Of a stretch of DNA of 64,000 nucleotides, positions 41,907 to 51,307 are shown piece by piece. The DNA lies in the NCBI RefSeq assembly GCF_016587415.1, contig NZ_BNJI01000001.1, positions 3,201,501-3,265,500 of the forward strand, read 5' to 3'. The notes below the pieces were generated by a model. The model was not told where the DNA came from. It saw only the letters and a list, made by a program, of their open reading frames with translations, and ran no database searches. Every line of letters starts with the position of its first letter. The first letter of the stretch is position 1. Source of the DNA: Ktedonobacter sp. SOSP1-85 (GTDB taxonomy: Bacteria > Chloroflexota > Ktedonobacteria > Ktedonobacterales > Ktedonobacteraceae). The translations under genes were made by a program, and so were the position numbers.

Positions 41907-42434
41907 CTAGGCCCTCCGACCGAAGACCAGGGCACCCAGGATGGCGACCACGATCAACAGGCTGGTGACCTCAAAAGGGAAGAGGTAACCATGGAAGAGT
42001 GCCAGTCCAAAGGCTTCGACGTTGCCATGCGCGGCGACGGCATGACTATAGCTATCGCCAGCCTTGATCACCGTGCTGCTGCTACCAGAGATATTCTTGA
42101 AGATCAGGTAGCTCAGCGCGCCGACCAGGACTACGCCCAGCAAGCCGCCGACATAGCGTTGCCAGGGGATGCGATCCTCTCCCGTATCCTGCGCATCAGG
42201 TGTGAGCATGGTCACGACGAAGAGGAAAAGCACCATGATCGCGCCCGCGTAGATCAGGACCTGCACCACGGCGATAAACATCGCGCCCAATTGCAGATAG
42301 AACATCGCCAGGAAGAAGAGCGTCAGAATCAGGCTGAGCGCGCTATAGACGGCGTTCTTAAAGGCGATGACCCCGATAGCGGAGGCGGCGCTGGCGACTG
42401 CCAGCACGGCGAATGCGAGTATCGTAGGTGTCAT
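41907..42434 (-). CDS. nuoJ: NADH-quinone oxidoreductase subunit J
   Basis: A five-helix complex I membrane subunit of 175 residues. The hallmark VQVLIYAGAIMVLFLFVVTML is near residue 58 (the pi-bulge helix that couples quinone chemistry to proton pumping), and the final helix is FEVTSLLIVVAILGALVF. The outer loop of about 35 residues (KNISGSSSTVIKAGDSYSHAV) is ordinary for Chloroflexota-like forms. It begins 12 bp after nuoI ends. Confidence 0.94.
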   Translation of the reverse strand: MTPTILAFAVLAVASAASAIGVIAFKNAVYSALSLILTLFFLAMFYLQLGAMFIAVVQVLIYAGAIMVLFLFVVTMLTPDAQDTGEDRIPWQRYVGGLLGVVLVGALSYLIFKNISGSSSTVIKAGDSYSHAVAAHGNVEAFGLALFHGYLFPFEVTSLLIVVAILGALVFGRRA

Positions 42435-42446
42435 AATAACGATTCC

Positions 42447-43073
42447 TTATTTTCCTAGCTGGCGGCGGTCCGCGTCCTGGTCAGGATTCTCGAACAGCAC
42501 GGGGCGCTCAGTCTGGTAATTGCCCAGGCCGACCGCGGTCGCGCTGGCCTGTGAACCATCGAAGACATTGCTCTTCTGCGGTACAGGCTGCTCAGCCGAA
42601 TCGGGTTCGGGCGCGGGATCGGCCCAGACCTCGTTCGAGCCAACGGTCGCGCTGCCCTTCGCCTCCAGAAGCTGCTCTTTATGATAGACCAGGTCTTCGG
42701 GATGGAACGAGGCCAGCTTGTATTCCTTCTCCAGGGTAATCGCGCCCGTGGGGCAGGCCGCCTGGCAATAGCCACAGAAGATACAGCGCAGCATATTGAC
42801 GTCGAAGACGCGGGCATAGCGCTCACCTGGGGAGACACGCTCCTCCTCGGTGTTCTCTGCGGCCTCAATGTAGATGGCGTCAGCCGGGCAAGCTCCTGCG
42901 CAGAGATAGCAGCCCACACAGCGCTCCAACCCATTGTCATAGCGGTGCAGTACATGGCGACCACGGAAGCGCGGCGCCAGTTCTCGCTCCTCCTCGGGAT
43001 AGGAGATGGTAGTAGGCTTCTTGCCCATATTTTTCAGGGTAGTACCCATACCCTTGAGAATTTCAAAAGACAT
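42447..43073 (-). CDS. nuoI: NADH-quinone oxidoreductase subunit I
   Basis: A peripheral complex I subunit carrying iron-sulfur clusters N6a and N6b. Two 4Fe-4S motifs are visible, [12 protein letters not shown] near residue 52 and [12 protein letters not shown] near 98. The N-terminal part [11 protein letters not shown] is the conserved anchoring stretch. It has 208 residues, with a C-terminal Pro/Glu/Ser-rich extension of about 60 residues beyond the usual end. Upstream on the minus strand lies an unusual gap of about 600 bp before nuoH that contains inverted repeats and an antitoxin-like gene, so expression may depend on read-through. Confidence 0.95.
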   Translation of the reverse strand: MSFEILKGMGTTLKNMGKKPTTISYPEEERELAPRFRGRHVLHRYDNGLERCVGCYLCAGACPADAIYIEAAENTEEERVSPGERYARVFDVNMLRCIFCGYCQAACPTGAITLEKEYKLASFHPEDLVYHKEQLLEAKGSATVGSNEVWADPAPEPDSAEQPVPQKSNVFDGSQASATAVGLGNYQTERPVLFENPDQDADRRQLGK

Positions 43074-43190
43074 ATGAACTCCTTAAAGCTTTAAGGACGT
43101 ATCGTTTGGGACCAATTTTTGCACTTTCAATACCTATCGACGTAAGATCAGCATTGTGCTTGCGACACAGATCGGGTAGTGCTTGTAAAC

Positions 43191-43297
43191 GGCGCACCTA
43201 CCCTCACTTGCTTCGTAATGCCCCCGCCCGGCAGGGAGAAAAAGGTAGGTGTGCCCTTCAGAAGCACGTCCTTTTTCTCCCTGCATGGGCGGGGTGC
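43191..43297. repeat. Overlapping inverted repeats between nuoI and the antitoxin-like gene
   Basis: Stem 1: 43191-43200 with 43246-43255 (10 bp, one G-T). Stem 2: 43220-43245 with 43270-43297 (about 24 bp with small bulges; core AGGGAGAAAAAGG/CCTTTTTCTCCCT). The two stems cross, so only one can form at a time unless a pseudoknot exists. Similar bases (CC(T)ACCCTCACTTG and CTCCCTTCACTTG) flank both sides. Confidence 0.6.
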
Positions 43298-43326
43298 CTC
43301 CCTTCACTTGATACGTGTTGGACTAG

Positions 43327-43551
43327 CTACCCATCCCATGAATCTCGCTCCTGACGAACATACTCGTTAACATCAAGGTCTTGCCATATTTTCTGGCCCA
43401 GGCCTTCTAGCTCTAGAATGCTATGCTGAGGCTTAGCCATTGCCCGATGTTGTCGAATAATATTCGCCAGATCGGCCAGCAGTTGCAATTGTTCATCAAC
43501 TGTCAATTGCTGAGTCTGTTCTAGAATCTGCTGATAAGTGTAGGTTGTCAT
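43327..43551 (-). CDS. Small antitoxin-like protein, orphan
   Basis: A 74-residue soluble protein. Its pattern, a helical N-terminal part (YQQILEQTQQLTVDEQLQLL) followed by HSILELEGLGQKIWQDLD and EYVRQERDSWDG at the end, is one often seen in small proteins annotated as antitoxins of PIN-domain toxins in Cyanobacteria and Chloroflexota. No toxin gene adjoins it: nuoI follows downstream and nuoH is upstream. The ATG at 43551 is chosen because the in-frame extension upstream falls in repeat sequence and has no family-like residues. It sits inside the nuo operon in the same direction, flanked by dispersed repeats on both sides, which suggests it arrived with them. Confidence 0.6.
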   Translation of the reverse strand: MTTYTYQQILEQTQQLTVDEQLQLLADLANIIRQHRAMAKPQHSILELEGLGQKIWQDLDVNEYVRQERDSWDG

Positions 43552-43577
43552 GAGTATTATCCAATAAGAACCCCTAA

Positions 43578-43630
43578 TGTAGGGACAGAGCTTGCTTGGC
43601 CTGCAAGTCCATACAAGCATGGACCCTACA
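43578..43630. repeat. TGTAGGG-family repeat, copy 2 (degraded)
   Basis: Ends TGTAGGG (43578-43584) and CCCTACA (43624-43630). The right half AGTCCATACAAGCATGGACC closely matches the right arm of the copy at 2701-2726. The left half has diverged. Confidence 0.65.
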
Positions 43631-43677
43631 ATGCGTTAATATCTGGCATCATATCAAAGTTGCCTACACCTGTCATG

Positions 43678-44916
43678 CTACGCTTGAACTGCTGTTGGCT
43701 CTTGCTCGGAACTGGTGCTTTCGGTGACGGCTTTGGGTTCGTACTTGACCAGGCGGACCGAGGTGGGGAGCAGGACCTTGCCCTGTTTCTCCTCGAAGCG
43801 CGTGCCCTCGCTGAAGCCCTGACGACGAGCGACAAAGAACATGATCGCGATCACGACCAGGCCAGCCACGCCACTGATCGCCCAGTGCCAACCCAGCGCC
43901 ACCACAAAGGCGGTGATGACTGCGTTGAGGACGGCCAGGGGCAGCAGCAACTGCCAGCCGAAGCGCATCAGGCGGTCATAACGGATACGTGGCAGGGTCG
44001 CGCGCAACCACATAAAGACGAACAGGAAGATGGCCACCTTGACGACGTAAATGATGATCGAAGCGCCAGGGAAGAGCGTCTCCAGGCCGAAGAGACTCCA
44101 GCCACCCAGGTAGAGCGTTGTCGCCACCGAGCTGACTGTGATCATGTTGATATACTCAGCCATCTGGTAGAGGCTCCAGCGCAGACCAGCGTATTCCGTC
44201 AGGTAGCCCGCGGTCAACTCCTGCTCGGCCTCGGGCAGGTCAAATGGCGCGCGATTAGTCTCGGCGATACCCGCGATGAGATAGATGACGAAGCCCAGGG
44301 GTTGCGCCAGGATGAACCAGGACATACCAGGGGCTCGCTGCATGTCGATAATGCCGACCATACTCAGGGTCTGAGACCACATGAGTACGCTGCCGAGGGC
44401 CAGGCTCAGACTGGTCTCATAAGAGACCATCTGTGCCGCGCTACGCAGCGCGCCCAGCATGGAGTAGCGGTTGCCGGAGGCCCAGCCACCGAGCACGATG
44501 CCGTAGACTGCCAGCGAAGAGATGGCCAGAATCCAGAGCAGGCCAATGTTGACATCGGCGATCAGGGGATCCCAAACATTGTGTACGCTGGTCTTGCCGC
44601 TCCAGTTGAGACCAACGGGTACCACGGCAAAGGCCGAGAGTGCCACGATGGTTGAGAGGATCGGTGCGATACCGTAGATAAACTTACGCGCCTGTCCCGG
44701 AACAAGTTGCTCTTTGAAAGCCATCTTGATGCCGTCGGCGAGCGGCTGCAAGAGACCGAAGGGGCCAACGCGGTTTGGTCCCAGGCGGCCCTGGATCTTC
44801 GCCAGCACGCGACGCTCGATGAGCGTCATGTAGGCAAAGACCGTGAGCAGGATCGCGATAACGATAGCGCTTTTGATAACCGCAGCGACGATCTCGTTGT
44901 TTAAGAAATCAAGCAT
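43678..44916 (-). CDS. nuoH: NADH-quinone oxidoreductase subunit H
   Basis: The membrane subunit that, with NuoB and NuoD, forms the quinone-binding chamber of complex I. It has 412 residues: [33 protein letters not shown] at about 32-64, [27 protein letters not shown] near 215-240, and [26 protein letters not shown] near 290. These hold the conserved charged residues of the quinone site. The C-terminal 60 residues are an extra cytoplasmic tail ending [11 protein letters not shown]. Its start overlaps the end of nuoG by 8 bp. Confidence 0.95.
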   Translation of the reverse strand: MLDFLNNEIVAAVIKSAIVIAILLTVFAYMTLIERRVLAKIQGRLGPNRVGPFGLLQPLADGIKMAFKEQLVPGQARKFIYGIAPILSTIVALSAFAVVPVGLNWSGKTSVHNVWDPLIADVNIGLLWILAISSLAVYGIVLGGWASGNRYSMLGALRSAAQMVSYETSLSLALGSVLMWSQTLSMVGIIDMQRAPGMSWFILAQPLGFVIYLIAGIAETNRAPFDLPEAEQELTAGYLTEYAGLRWSLYQMAEYINMITVSSVATTLYLGGWSLFGLETLFPGASIIIYVVKVAIFLFVFMWLRATLPRIRYDRLMRFGWQLLLPLAVLNAVITAFVVALGWHWAISGVAGLVVIAIMFFVARRQGFSEGTRFEEKQGKVLLPTSVRLVKYEPKAVTESTSSEQEPTAVQA

Positions 44917-47098
44917 GAGCTACCTCCTGCTCTAACGAGCGGACGCCCTGCATGCCCAGGTCTTCGTGGGCCAGGCCCGCGTAGAAGGGGTTGTGAGCGG
45001 CGATCTCGTCGAAGATATCGCGGGGGTGCATATAGTTCCAGTCGGCTCCCAGGGCCTGGGCGAGCTGAATCAGGATCTCCCAATCGGCCTTGGCGCCGGG
45101 CAGGGGTCGCAGGGCCTTGCGTACGAGCTGCACATGGTGGTCGAGGTTGGTCATGGTGCCGTCTTTCTCGGCGAAGGTCACAGCGGGCAGAACCACGTCG
45201 GCCTGCTGCGCGGTCTCGTTGAGGGCGACATCCTGTACCACCAGGAACTCAATGGACTGAGGCAGGGTCGCGCCATTCAGGTGGCGCAACGGATTGGCAC
45301 CCATGACGAAGAGGGCCTTCAACTGCGAGCCAGTGAGCATCTCATTGTAGGTCATACCAACCTTCGTCGTCGCCTGGTAGCCAGGAAGCGCGTCGGGCAG
45401 CAGACCCATGTCGCGCGCGCCGAGTGAGTTAGCATCCTCGAAGAGGGGACCAACGCCAGCGCCCTCGCGGTCAATGTTCTTGGTGACAAAGGCCAGGGCT
45501 TGCAGATCGGCGGCCAGATCTTCGCAACCAGGATCGAGGGTCGCCATCTCATCGTACAGGATAACCGCGCCTTTCGTGGCGCTGCCAGCACTGACGATCT
45601 CCTGAGCCAGCTGGCGGAGCTGCGCCACGACCTCGGCACCAAAGGCGCTCTCAGCCTCGGCGATAACGCCCTTCTCGCGGCCAATCTTGCTCTTGATATC
45701 TTCGTAGCCGCTGGTCTGAACCTCACCCGCCTCCAGAACGTAGTTGAGCAGCAGCTTGGCCGCCTTGCCCGCGCCATTCTGAGGAACATTCACCTTGGCC
45801 GCCTTGTAAGGACTGTTGGTAAAGCGGTCTAGCTCGGTGGTCTCCGAGTTGATGATGCTGATTTTGGCTCCGGCCTTCATCGCCTTCTTGATGCGCAGAT
45901 TGAGCACTGGCTGGCGCTCATAGGGATCGGAAGCGACCAGGACGATGTGTCCAGCCTTCTCCAGTCCGGCGATGCTGTTGGTCATCATCCAGGGCTTGCC
46001 AGTCAGGCGGTCGCGGGGGCCGAGGAAGAGTCCGTGATGATGATCGATGTTGGCTGTGCCCAGGACCTCGCGCAGCAGCTTCTGGAAGAGATAGGTCTCT
46101 TCGTTGGTGGTGCGGGTCGAGCCAATGCCGCCGATGGCCTGCGTGCCATGCTTGCTCGCGATCTCTTGTAGACGCTGAGCGACATAGGCGATGGCCTCGG
46201 GCCAGGAGGCGGGCGTAAGTGTACCATTGCGACGGATTAAGGGTGTGCGCAGGCGCTCGGGATTGTTCACATAGTCAAATTCCCAGCGACCACGGTTACA
46301 CAGCCATCCATCATCGATGGCGTCGTTGTTGCGCGACATCAGGCGCGTCACGCGGTCGACACGCACATCGACGCGAGCGTTACAGCCGACGCTACAGTTA
46401 TTACACACGCTGGGAACGCGTTTAAGCTCCCAGGGACGAGCCTTGAAGCGATAGCTTGTGGCCGTCAGCGCGCCGACTGGGCAGATCTCCACCGTGTTAC
46501 CGGAGAAGTTTGAGTCAAAGGCATTGCCTGGAGCCGTGCCGACTTCCATCTTGTAGCCACGCGAGATCATAACCAGGCCGTTGTCCATCGAGATCTCACT
46601 GCTAAAACGCGTGCAACGCTGGCAGAGAATGCAGCGCTCGCGGTCGATGTTGATATCCTTGCTGATAGGCACAGGCTTGGGATAGTGGCGCTTGTTGAGA
46701 TCGAAGCGCGTCCCGCCTGGGCCGTGGCGCAGGGTGAAGTCTTGCAGATCGCACTCGCCAGCCTTGTCGCAGATCGGGCAGTCTAGCGGGTGATTGATAA
46801 GCAGGAACTCCAGCGTACCCTGGCGTGCGTTCAGCACCTTCTCGGTCTTGGTATGCACTACCATACCCTCGCTCACAGGCGTGGTACACGCCGTCTGAGG
46901 GGGCTTGGGCATGTTCTCCACCTCGACGAAGCACATGCGGCAGGCACCCAGCGGCGGCATTTTGGGATGGTAGCAGTAGATCGGCACCTCAATACCAGCC
47001 TTCTGCGCGGCGGCCCACACCAGGGTACCTGGCGGAACCTCGACGGGAATGCCATCGATGGTGAGGTGTACGAGTTCGTCCTTTTTCTCTTCTGGCAT
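44909..47098 (-). CDS. nuoG: NADH-quinone oxidoreductase subunit G
   Basis: The 729-residue iron-sulfur subunit of the NADH-input arm of complex I. An N-terminal 2Fe-2S ferredoxin domain (CYHPKMPPLGACRMC) is followed by the N5-type HxxxC-type region (CPICDKAGECDLQD), a 4Fe-4S motif (CILCQRCTRF), and CPVGAL. A molybdopterin-oxidoreductase-like domain from about residue 240 lacks obvious cofactor function. The extra cluster N7 motif is complete: C-x2-C-x3-C-x27-C beginning CNNCSVGC near residue 231, as in Thermus and E. coli NuoG. The C terminus overlaps the nuoH start. Confidence 0.95.
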   Translation of the reverse strand: MPEEKKDELVHLTIDGIPVEVPPGTLVWAAAQKAGIEVPIYCYHPKMPPLGACRMCFVEVENMPKPPQTACTTPVSEGMVVHTKTEKVLNARQGTLEFLLINHPLDCPICDKAGECDLQDFTLRHGPGGTRFDLNKRHYPKPVPISKDINIDRERCILCQRCTRFSSEISMDNGLVMISRGYKMEVGTAPGNAFDSNFSGNTVEICPVGALTATSYRFKARPWELKRVPSVCNNCSVGCNARVDVRVDRVTRLMSRNNDAIDDGWLCNRGRWEFDYVNNPERLRTPLIRRNGTLTPASWPEAIAYVAQRLQEIASKHGTQAIGGIGSTRTTNEETYLFQKLLREVLGTANIDHHHGLFLGPRDRLTGKPWMMTNSIAGLEKAGHIVLVASDPYERQPVLNLRIKKAMKAGAKISIINSETTELDRFTNSPYKAAKVNVPQNGAGKAAKLLLNYVLEAGEVQTSGYEDIKSKIGREKGVIAEAESAFGAEVVAQLRQLAQEIVSAGSATKGAVILYDEMATLDPGCEDLAADLQALAFVTKNIDREGAGVGPLFEDANSLGARDMGLLPDALPGYQATTKVGMTYNEMLTGSQLKALFVMGANPLRHLNGATLPQSIEFLVVQDVALNETAQQADVVLPAVTFAEKDGTMTNLDHHVQLVRKALRPLPGAKADWEILIQLAQALGADWNYMHPRDIFDEIAAHNPFYAGLAHEDLGMQGVRSLEQEVAHA

Positions 47099-47139
47099 AA
47101 TTATTTCTACCTGACGGTTTGTATCATTCCTATGGATAA

Positions 47140-48471
47140 TTAATTAGCGCCAGCGCTCAAGGTGGCGGCTTCGGCATTGATGGTTCTGTGCTTATGAGGT
47201 CCGCCAACCATGCAGTGGCCATGCGTTACATGGTACTCGAACTCCTCACGGAACATGCGCACGCCGCTGGTAATCAGGCTGGTCGCCGCGTCGCCCAAGG
47301 GGCAGAATGACTTACCACTGATATTGCCGCAAATGCTGGTGAGCAGGTCGATGTCTTTCATCTTGCCGTGCCCATGTTCCAGGCGCTCAAGAAGCTCGGT
47401 GAGCCAGTAAGTGCCTTCGCGGCAGGGCGTACACTTCCCGCAGGACTCATCGCGATAGAACTCGACCGCGCGCGCGATGGTGCCGACGATACAGGTCTCG
47501 TCATTAATAACGATCACGCCACCCGAGCCGAGCATCGAGCCAGCCGCCGCCACGGACTCATAGTCCATGGGGATGTCCAGCTTGTCGGGACCCAGGAAGA
47601 AGGTCGAGGAACCGCCGGGAATGACGGCCTTGACCTGGCGATCGTTGAGGATGCCACCACCATACTGCTCATCATAGAGAAGCGTGCGCAGAGGTACGCC
47701 CAGGGGCGCCTCGTAGTTACCGGGCTTCTTGACGTGTCCGCTCAAACCAAAGATACGTGTACCCTTGCTCTTCTCCGTGCCGAAGGAGGCGTAGTACTCG
47801 CCACCCTGCTCGATGATTGCGGGCACGGTGCAGAGTGTCTCGCAGTTATTGATAACTGTGGGACCGCCATAGAGGCCGACCACCGCCGGGAAGGGTGGCT
47901 TGAGGCGAGGATAGCCACGGCGACCCTCCAGCGACTCCATCAGCGCGCTCTCTTCGCCGCAGATGTAGGCGCCCGCGCCACGGTGAACGATCACGTCTAT
48001 ACTATAGTCACTGCCCAGGATGTTGCTGCCGATCAGACCCGCTTCATAGGCCTCGTCAACGGCGCGCTGGACCTGGTCTGCCGCGTAGGGCAGTTCGCCA
48101 CGAATGTAGATGAAGGCCGTTTTGACACGACAGGCATAGCTGGTGATAAGCACGCCCTCGACCAGCAGGTGTGGGTTGCGCTCCATCAACATGCGATCCT
48201 TGAAGGTGCCAGGCTCGCTCTCGTCCGAGTTGCAGCAGAGGTAGCGTGGCTTATCGTTTTTGGCCAGGAAGCTCCACTTCATGCCCGTGGGGAAGCCCGC
48301 GCCACCGCGTCCGCGCAGACCAGACTTCTTGATCTCTTCTACGATCTGGTCTGGCTCGCTCTTCAGGGCCTTGGCCAGGGCCTCGTAGCCTCCGTTCTGG
48401 CGATAGACCTCAAGCGTGTCGATTCCCGGCACATCGATATATTTTGTAAGAAACTTGGCTGTTTCTGGCAT
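47140..48471 (-). CDS. nuoF: NADH-quinone oxidoreductase subunit F
   Basis: The NADH-binding flavoprotein of complex I (443 residues). The NADH site is GLRGRGGAGFPTGMKW near residue 50-65, and the FMN-binding region is GAYICGEESALMESLEGRRG near 170. The 4Fe-4S cluster N3 motif is SCGKCTPCREGTYW near 345, with a further Cys in CPLGD. It oxidises NADH and passes electrons to NuoG through N3. It lies between nuoE and nuoG with short gaps. Confidence 0.96.
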   Translation of the reverse strand: MPETAKFLTKYIDVPGIDTLEVYRQNGGYEALAKALKSEPDQIVEEIKKSGLRGRGGAGFPTGMKWSFLAKNDKPRYLCCNSDESEPGTFKDRMLMERNPHLLVEGVLITSYACRVKTAFIYIRGELPYAADQVQRAVDEAYEAGLIGSNILGSDYSIDVIVHRGAGAYICGEESALMESLEGRRGYPRLKPPFPAVVGLYGGPTVINNCETLCTVPAIIEQGGEYYASFGTEKSKGTRIFGLSGHVKKPGNYEAPLGVPLRTLLYDEQYGGGILNDRQVKAVIPGGSSTFFLGPDKLDIPMDYESVAAAGSMLGSGGVIVINDETCIVGTIARAVEFYRDESCGKCTPCREGTYWLTELLERLEHGHGKMKDIDLLTSICGNISGKSFCPLGDAATSLITSGVRMFREEFEYHVTHGHCMVGGPHKHRTINAEAATLSAGAN

Positions 48472-48497
48472 TGCACATTTCCTCGTAACTGGTGCCT

Positions 48498-49016
48498 TTA
48501 CCGGGAGATACCGGACTTGGACTCGTTGACCTGTTTGCTCTGTTTCAGTTCGCGCTCAAGGTCGTCAATGAGGGCATCGGCCTTCTCAAGGGTGACGTTC
48601 TCGACGAACTGCCCATTGACCTGAATGACAGGAGCGTAGCCGCAGGTCGCGAGGCACTCGACGCCCTGGAGGGTAAAGTTGCCGTCTGGGGTGGTCTCGC
48701 CGCGCTTGATGCCCAGGCGCTGCTCCAGGTGTTCCATCACGCTATCGCAGTTGCGCAGATAACAGGAGATGCTGGTGCAGACCTTCACGATCTTCTTGCC
48801 CGGTGCCTGCTTATGGTACATGGTGTAGAAGGTCGCGACGCTCTCCACGTCGTCGATCGTCATACCCACGGCCTCGGCCACAGCCTCCAGGCCCGCACGC
48901 GTGATATAGCCCTCTTCTTCTTGCGCGATATAGAGCGAGGGCATAACCGCTGAACGCGCGGCAGGATAACGCTTGGCCAGCTCGCGCATGCGCTCTTTAG
49001 CCTTCTCTGAAATCAT
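48498..49016 (-). CDS. nuoE: NADH-quinone oxidoreductase subunit E
   Basis: A 24-kDa-type subunit of complex I (172 residues) with a thioredoxin-like 2Fe-2S domain, cluster N1a. The four ligands are visible as CTSISC (C-x4-C) near residue 81 and CLATC (C-x3-C) near 122. The N-terminal helical part contains VESVATFYTMYHKQ. Its ATG overlaps the nuoD stop as ATGA, so translation is coupled. Confidence 0.95.
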   Translation of the reverse strand: MISEKAKERMRELAKRYPAARSAVMPSLYIAQEEEGYITRAGLEAVAEAVGMTIDDVESVATFYTMYHKQAPGKKIVKVCTSISCYLRNCDSVMEHLEQRLGIKRGETTPDGNFTLQGVECLATCGYAPVIQVNGQFVENVTLEKADALIDDLERELKQSKQVNESKSGISR

Positions 49017-50269
49017 CTATCAACCTCTCCAAGCACGATATCAATGCTACCAATGGCGGCGACAACGTCCGAAAGGAAGGTCCCCTCGACCATGCGCGGG
49101 AGCACCTGCAAGTTGGCGAAGGATGCGCCACGCACATGCATGCGATAGGGTTTGGGGCCGCCATCGCTGACCATATAGAACCCTAGCTCGCCCTTGGGGG
49201 CCTCGGTGCGCACAAAGACCTCGCCTTGGGGTGGACGATAGCCCTCGGTGAAGAGCTTGAAGTGGTGGATCAGGGCCTCCATGCTACCGGTGATCTGCCA
49301 CTTGGGTGGCGGTGTGACTTTTTTGTTCTGGACGCGGTAGGGACCTGTGGGCAGACCTTCTAGCGCCTGCTCAATGATCTTGCGGCTCTCTTCCATTTCC
49401 AGCATGCGCACCATGTAGCGATCGTAAACATCGCCCGTGGAGCCGACTGGAATGTCGAAGTCAAACTTCTCGTAGCCGCTGTAGGGGAAGACCTTGCGGA
49501 TATCCCAGACCACGCCACTACCGCGCAGAGTCGGACCCGAGGCGCCATAGGCCAGGGCATCCTCCTGTGTCAGGATGCCGATATTGCGCGTGCGCTCCAG
49601 CCAGAGCTGATTATTGCTGAGCAGGTCATGATACTCTTGCAGGCGTGCCGGGAAGGCCTTCAGGAATTCGCGTACCTTCGCCTCGAAGCCTTTGGGTAGC
49701 TCGGCCTGTAGACCACCGGGGCAGATGTAGCTAGTCATCATACGCACGCCTGAGATCAGCTCGAAGATATCGAGGATCATCTCGCGCTCACGGAAACAGT
49801 AGAGGAAGACGCTCTGCGCGCCCAGGTCAAGCGCCGAGGTTCCTAGCCAGACCAGGTGGCTCGCGATACGCTGAAGCTCAGCAAGGATGACGCGTGTGTA
49901 CTTAATCTTATCGTTGATCTCGTCATCGATGCCCAGGAGACGCTCCACCGCCAGGCTATAGCCCAGGTTATTATTGAGCGGCGCGAGGTAATCCATGCGG
50001 TCCGTCAGAACCAGGGCCTGGTGGTAGGACTTGACCTCGGCGGTCTTCTCAATGCCGGTATGGAGAAAGCCGATATCAGGTACGGCTTTAATAACGGTCT
50101 CACCCTCGATGGTCAGAACGAGGCGCAATACGCCATGCGTACTGGGGTGCTGAGGCCCCATGTTGATGGTCATCGTATCGTTACGCTGGCCATCTTCGAG
50201 GAGCTGCCCCTCATCAAGGGTATAGGAGTACCCGGCTAGCGGTGTACTCGTCTTCTCTTTTTGCTGCAT
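49013..50269 (-). CDS. nuoD: NADH-quinone oxidoreductase subunit D
   Basis: The 49-kDa-type subunit of complex I (418 residues), lining the quinone-binding site. Motifs are NMGPQHPSTHGVLRLVLTIEGE near residue 32-52, GYLHTG-like GFLHTGIEKTAE near 65, and YICPGGLQAELP and GPTLRGSGVVWDIRK further on. The C-terminal GEVDR is the canonical end of the family. It is a stand-alone NuoD, not fused to NuoC. It begins after a 94-bp gap that contains cloverleaf repeat copy C. Confidence 0.96.
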   Translation of the reverse strand: MQQKEKTSTPLAGYSYTLDEGQLLEDGQRNDTMTINMGPQHPSTHGVLRLVLTIEGETVIKAVPDIGFLHTGIEKTAEVKSYHQALVLTDRMDYLAPLNNNLGYSLAVERLLGIDDEINDKIKYTRVILAELQRIASHLVWLGTSALDLGAQSVFLYCFREREMILDIFELISGVRMMTSYICPGGLQAELPKGFEAKVREFLKAFPARLQEYHDLLSNNQLWLERTRNIGILTQEDALAYGASGPTLRGSGVVWDIRKVFPYSGYEKFDFDIPVGSTGDVYDRYMVRMLEMEESRKIIEQALEGLPTGPYRVQNKKVTPPPKWQITGSMEALIHHFKLFTEGYRPPQGEVFVRTEAPKGELGFYMVSDGGPKPYRMHVRGASFANLQVLPRMVEGTFLSDVVAAIGSIDIVLGEVDR

Positions 50270-50293
50270 AAGCTGTCCTCTTTAGTGCCTCTC

Positions 50294-50343
50294 CGAAAAC
50301 CTGAGCGCGTGAGCGCTAGCCGCGAGAGCGGTGTTGGTTTTCG
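50294..50343. repeat. Cloverleaf-like repeat, copy C (two-hairpin form)
   Basis: The outer stem CGAAAACC/GGTTTTCG encloses AGCGC-gtga-GCGCT and GCCGC-gaga-GCGGT. CTAAG follows. It lies in the gap between nuoC and nuoD. Confidence 0.75.
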
Positions 50344-50363
50344 TCTAAGGTCATGGAGCTGAT

Positions 50364-51002
50364 CTAGGCCTCTTCTGTTGTTGGCAATGTGCCTGGCTCT
50401 TGACCAGGATTGACCTGAGTGCGGCCCTCATTAAACTGACGACCCTCGGAAGAGCGCAGCGACTGCTGATAGTAATCGCCAACGCCGGGATCGACATTAT
50501 AAGGAACCTGTCCACCCCAGTGAGGCTCGGGAAGCTCGAAGCCCGAGATGGGATAATCTTTGCGCAGAGGATGAGTGGTCCAGTCCTCAGGCATCATAAT
50601 ACGGCGCAGGTCGGGATGGCCCGCGAAGGTAATCCCAAACAGGTCGTAGACCTCGCGCTCATACCAGTTCGCGCCAGCCCAGACGCTCGTAATACTGGGA
50701 ACCTCTGGATGGGCCTCGCGTCGCTGACCCACACGCACCTTGAGACGGATAAAACACTGATGTTCAATGGAGAGAAGCTGGTAGACGACATCGAAGCGTG
50801 GTGTGCGCTCTGGCCAATCAACCGCTGTTACCGTCTCAAGAAAATTGTACTGGAGCTGTGCCTTCAGGAACTGACAGACCTCGACCAGGGAGCCTGGGTC
50901 GAGGATGATTGTCTGCTCGTCACGGTGTTCAACGGTTTCGAGCACGGCCTGCGGAAACTTCTCCCGCACAACGTCCACTGTCGAAGCTGCTGTTATGACC
51001 AT
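50364..51002 (-). CDS. nuoC: NADH-quinone oxidoreductase subunit C
   Basis: The 30-kDa-type subunit of complex I (212 residues), part of the connecting module with NuoD. The family signature is WYEREVYDLFGITFAGHPDLRRIMMPEDW at about 110-140, followed by HPLRKDYP. It lacks the fusion to NuoD found in E. coli. It is separated from nuoB by about 470 bp that contain repeats and hairpins. Confidence 0.95.
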   Translation of the reverse strand: MVITAASTVDVVREKFPQAVLETVEHRDEQTIILDPGSLVEVCQFLKAQLQYNFLETVTAVDWPERTPRFDVVYQLLSIEHQCFIRLKVRVGQRREAHPEVPSITSVWAGANWYEREVYDLFGITFAGHPDLRRIMMPEDWTTHPLRKDYPISGFELPEPHWGGQVPYNVDPGVGDYYQQSLRSSEGRQFNEGRTQVNPGQEPGTLPTTEEA

Positions 51003-51238
51003 AAAATAACTTCCTAAAAAAGTAACCGAACACTGAATGGGACTTTAACCAGTTAATATGGCAAGTTGTAAGTGCAATCATTACCAAAGCAATTAGTTAA
51101 AGATCATCAACATAGGCCGCAGGTCGTAGGGGAACGTAGAGCTAAAAGCCAGGTCCATGGCGACACGAGTCGCGCTTTACACCTGCGGCGTCAGGGCAAG
51201 GAAACGATACTGGAAATAACCGCCCTTGCGCACAAAGA

Positions 51239-51263
51239 GGGCTAACCAGAAACTGGTTGGCCC
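51239..51263. terminator. Hairpin within the nuoB-nuoC gap
   Basis: Arms 51239-51249 and 51253-51263 pair over 11 bp with one G-T pair and an AAA loop. The tip sequence CTGGTTGGCCC is similar to the tips of several long hairpins in the window. Confidence 0.45.
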
Positions 51264-51307
51264 CCACTTTTCGCTTGTGTTTCGTTTCTTCTGTATGAAC
51301 TTCCTCT

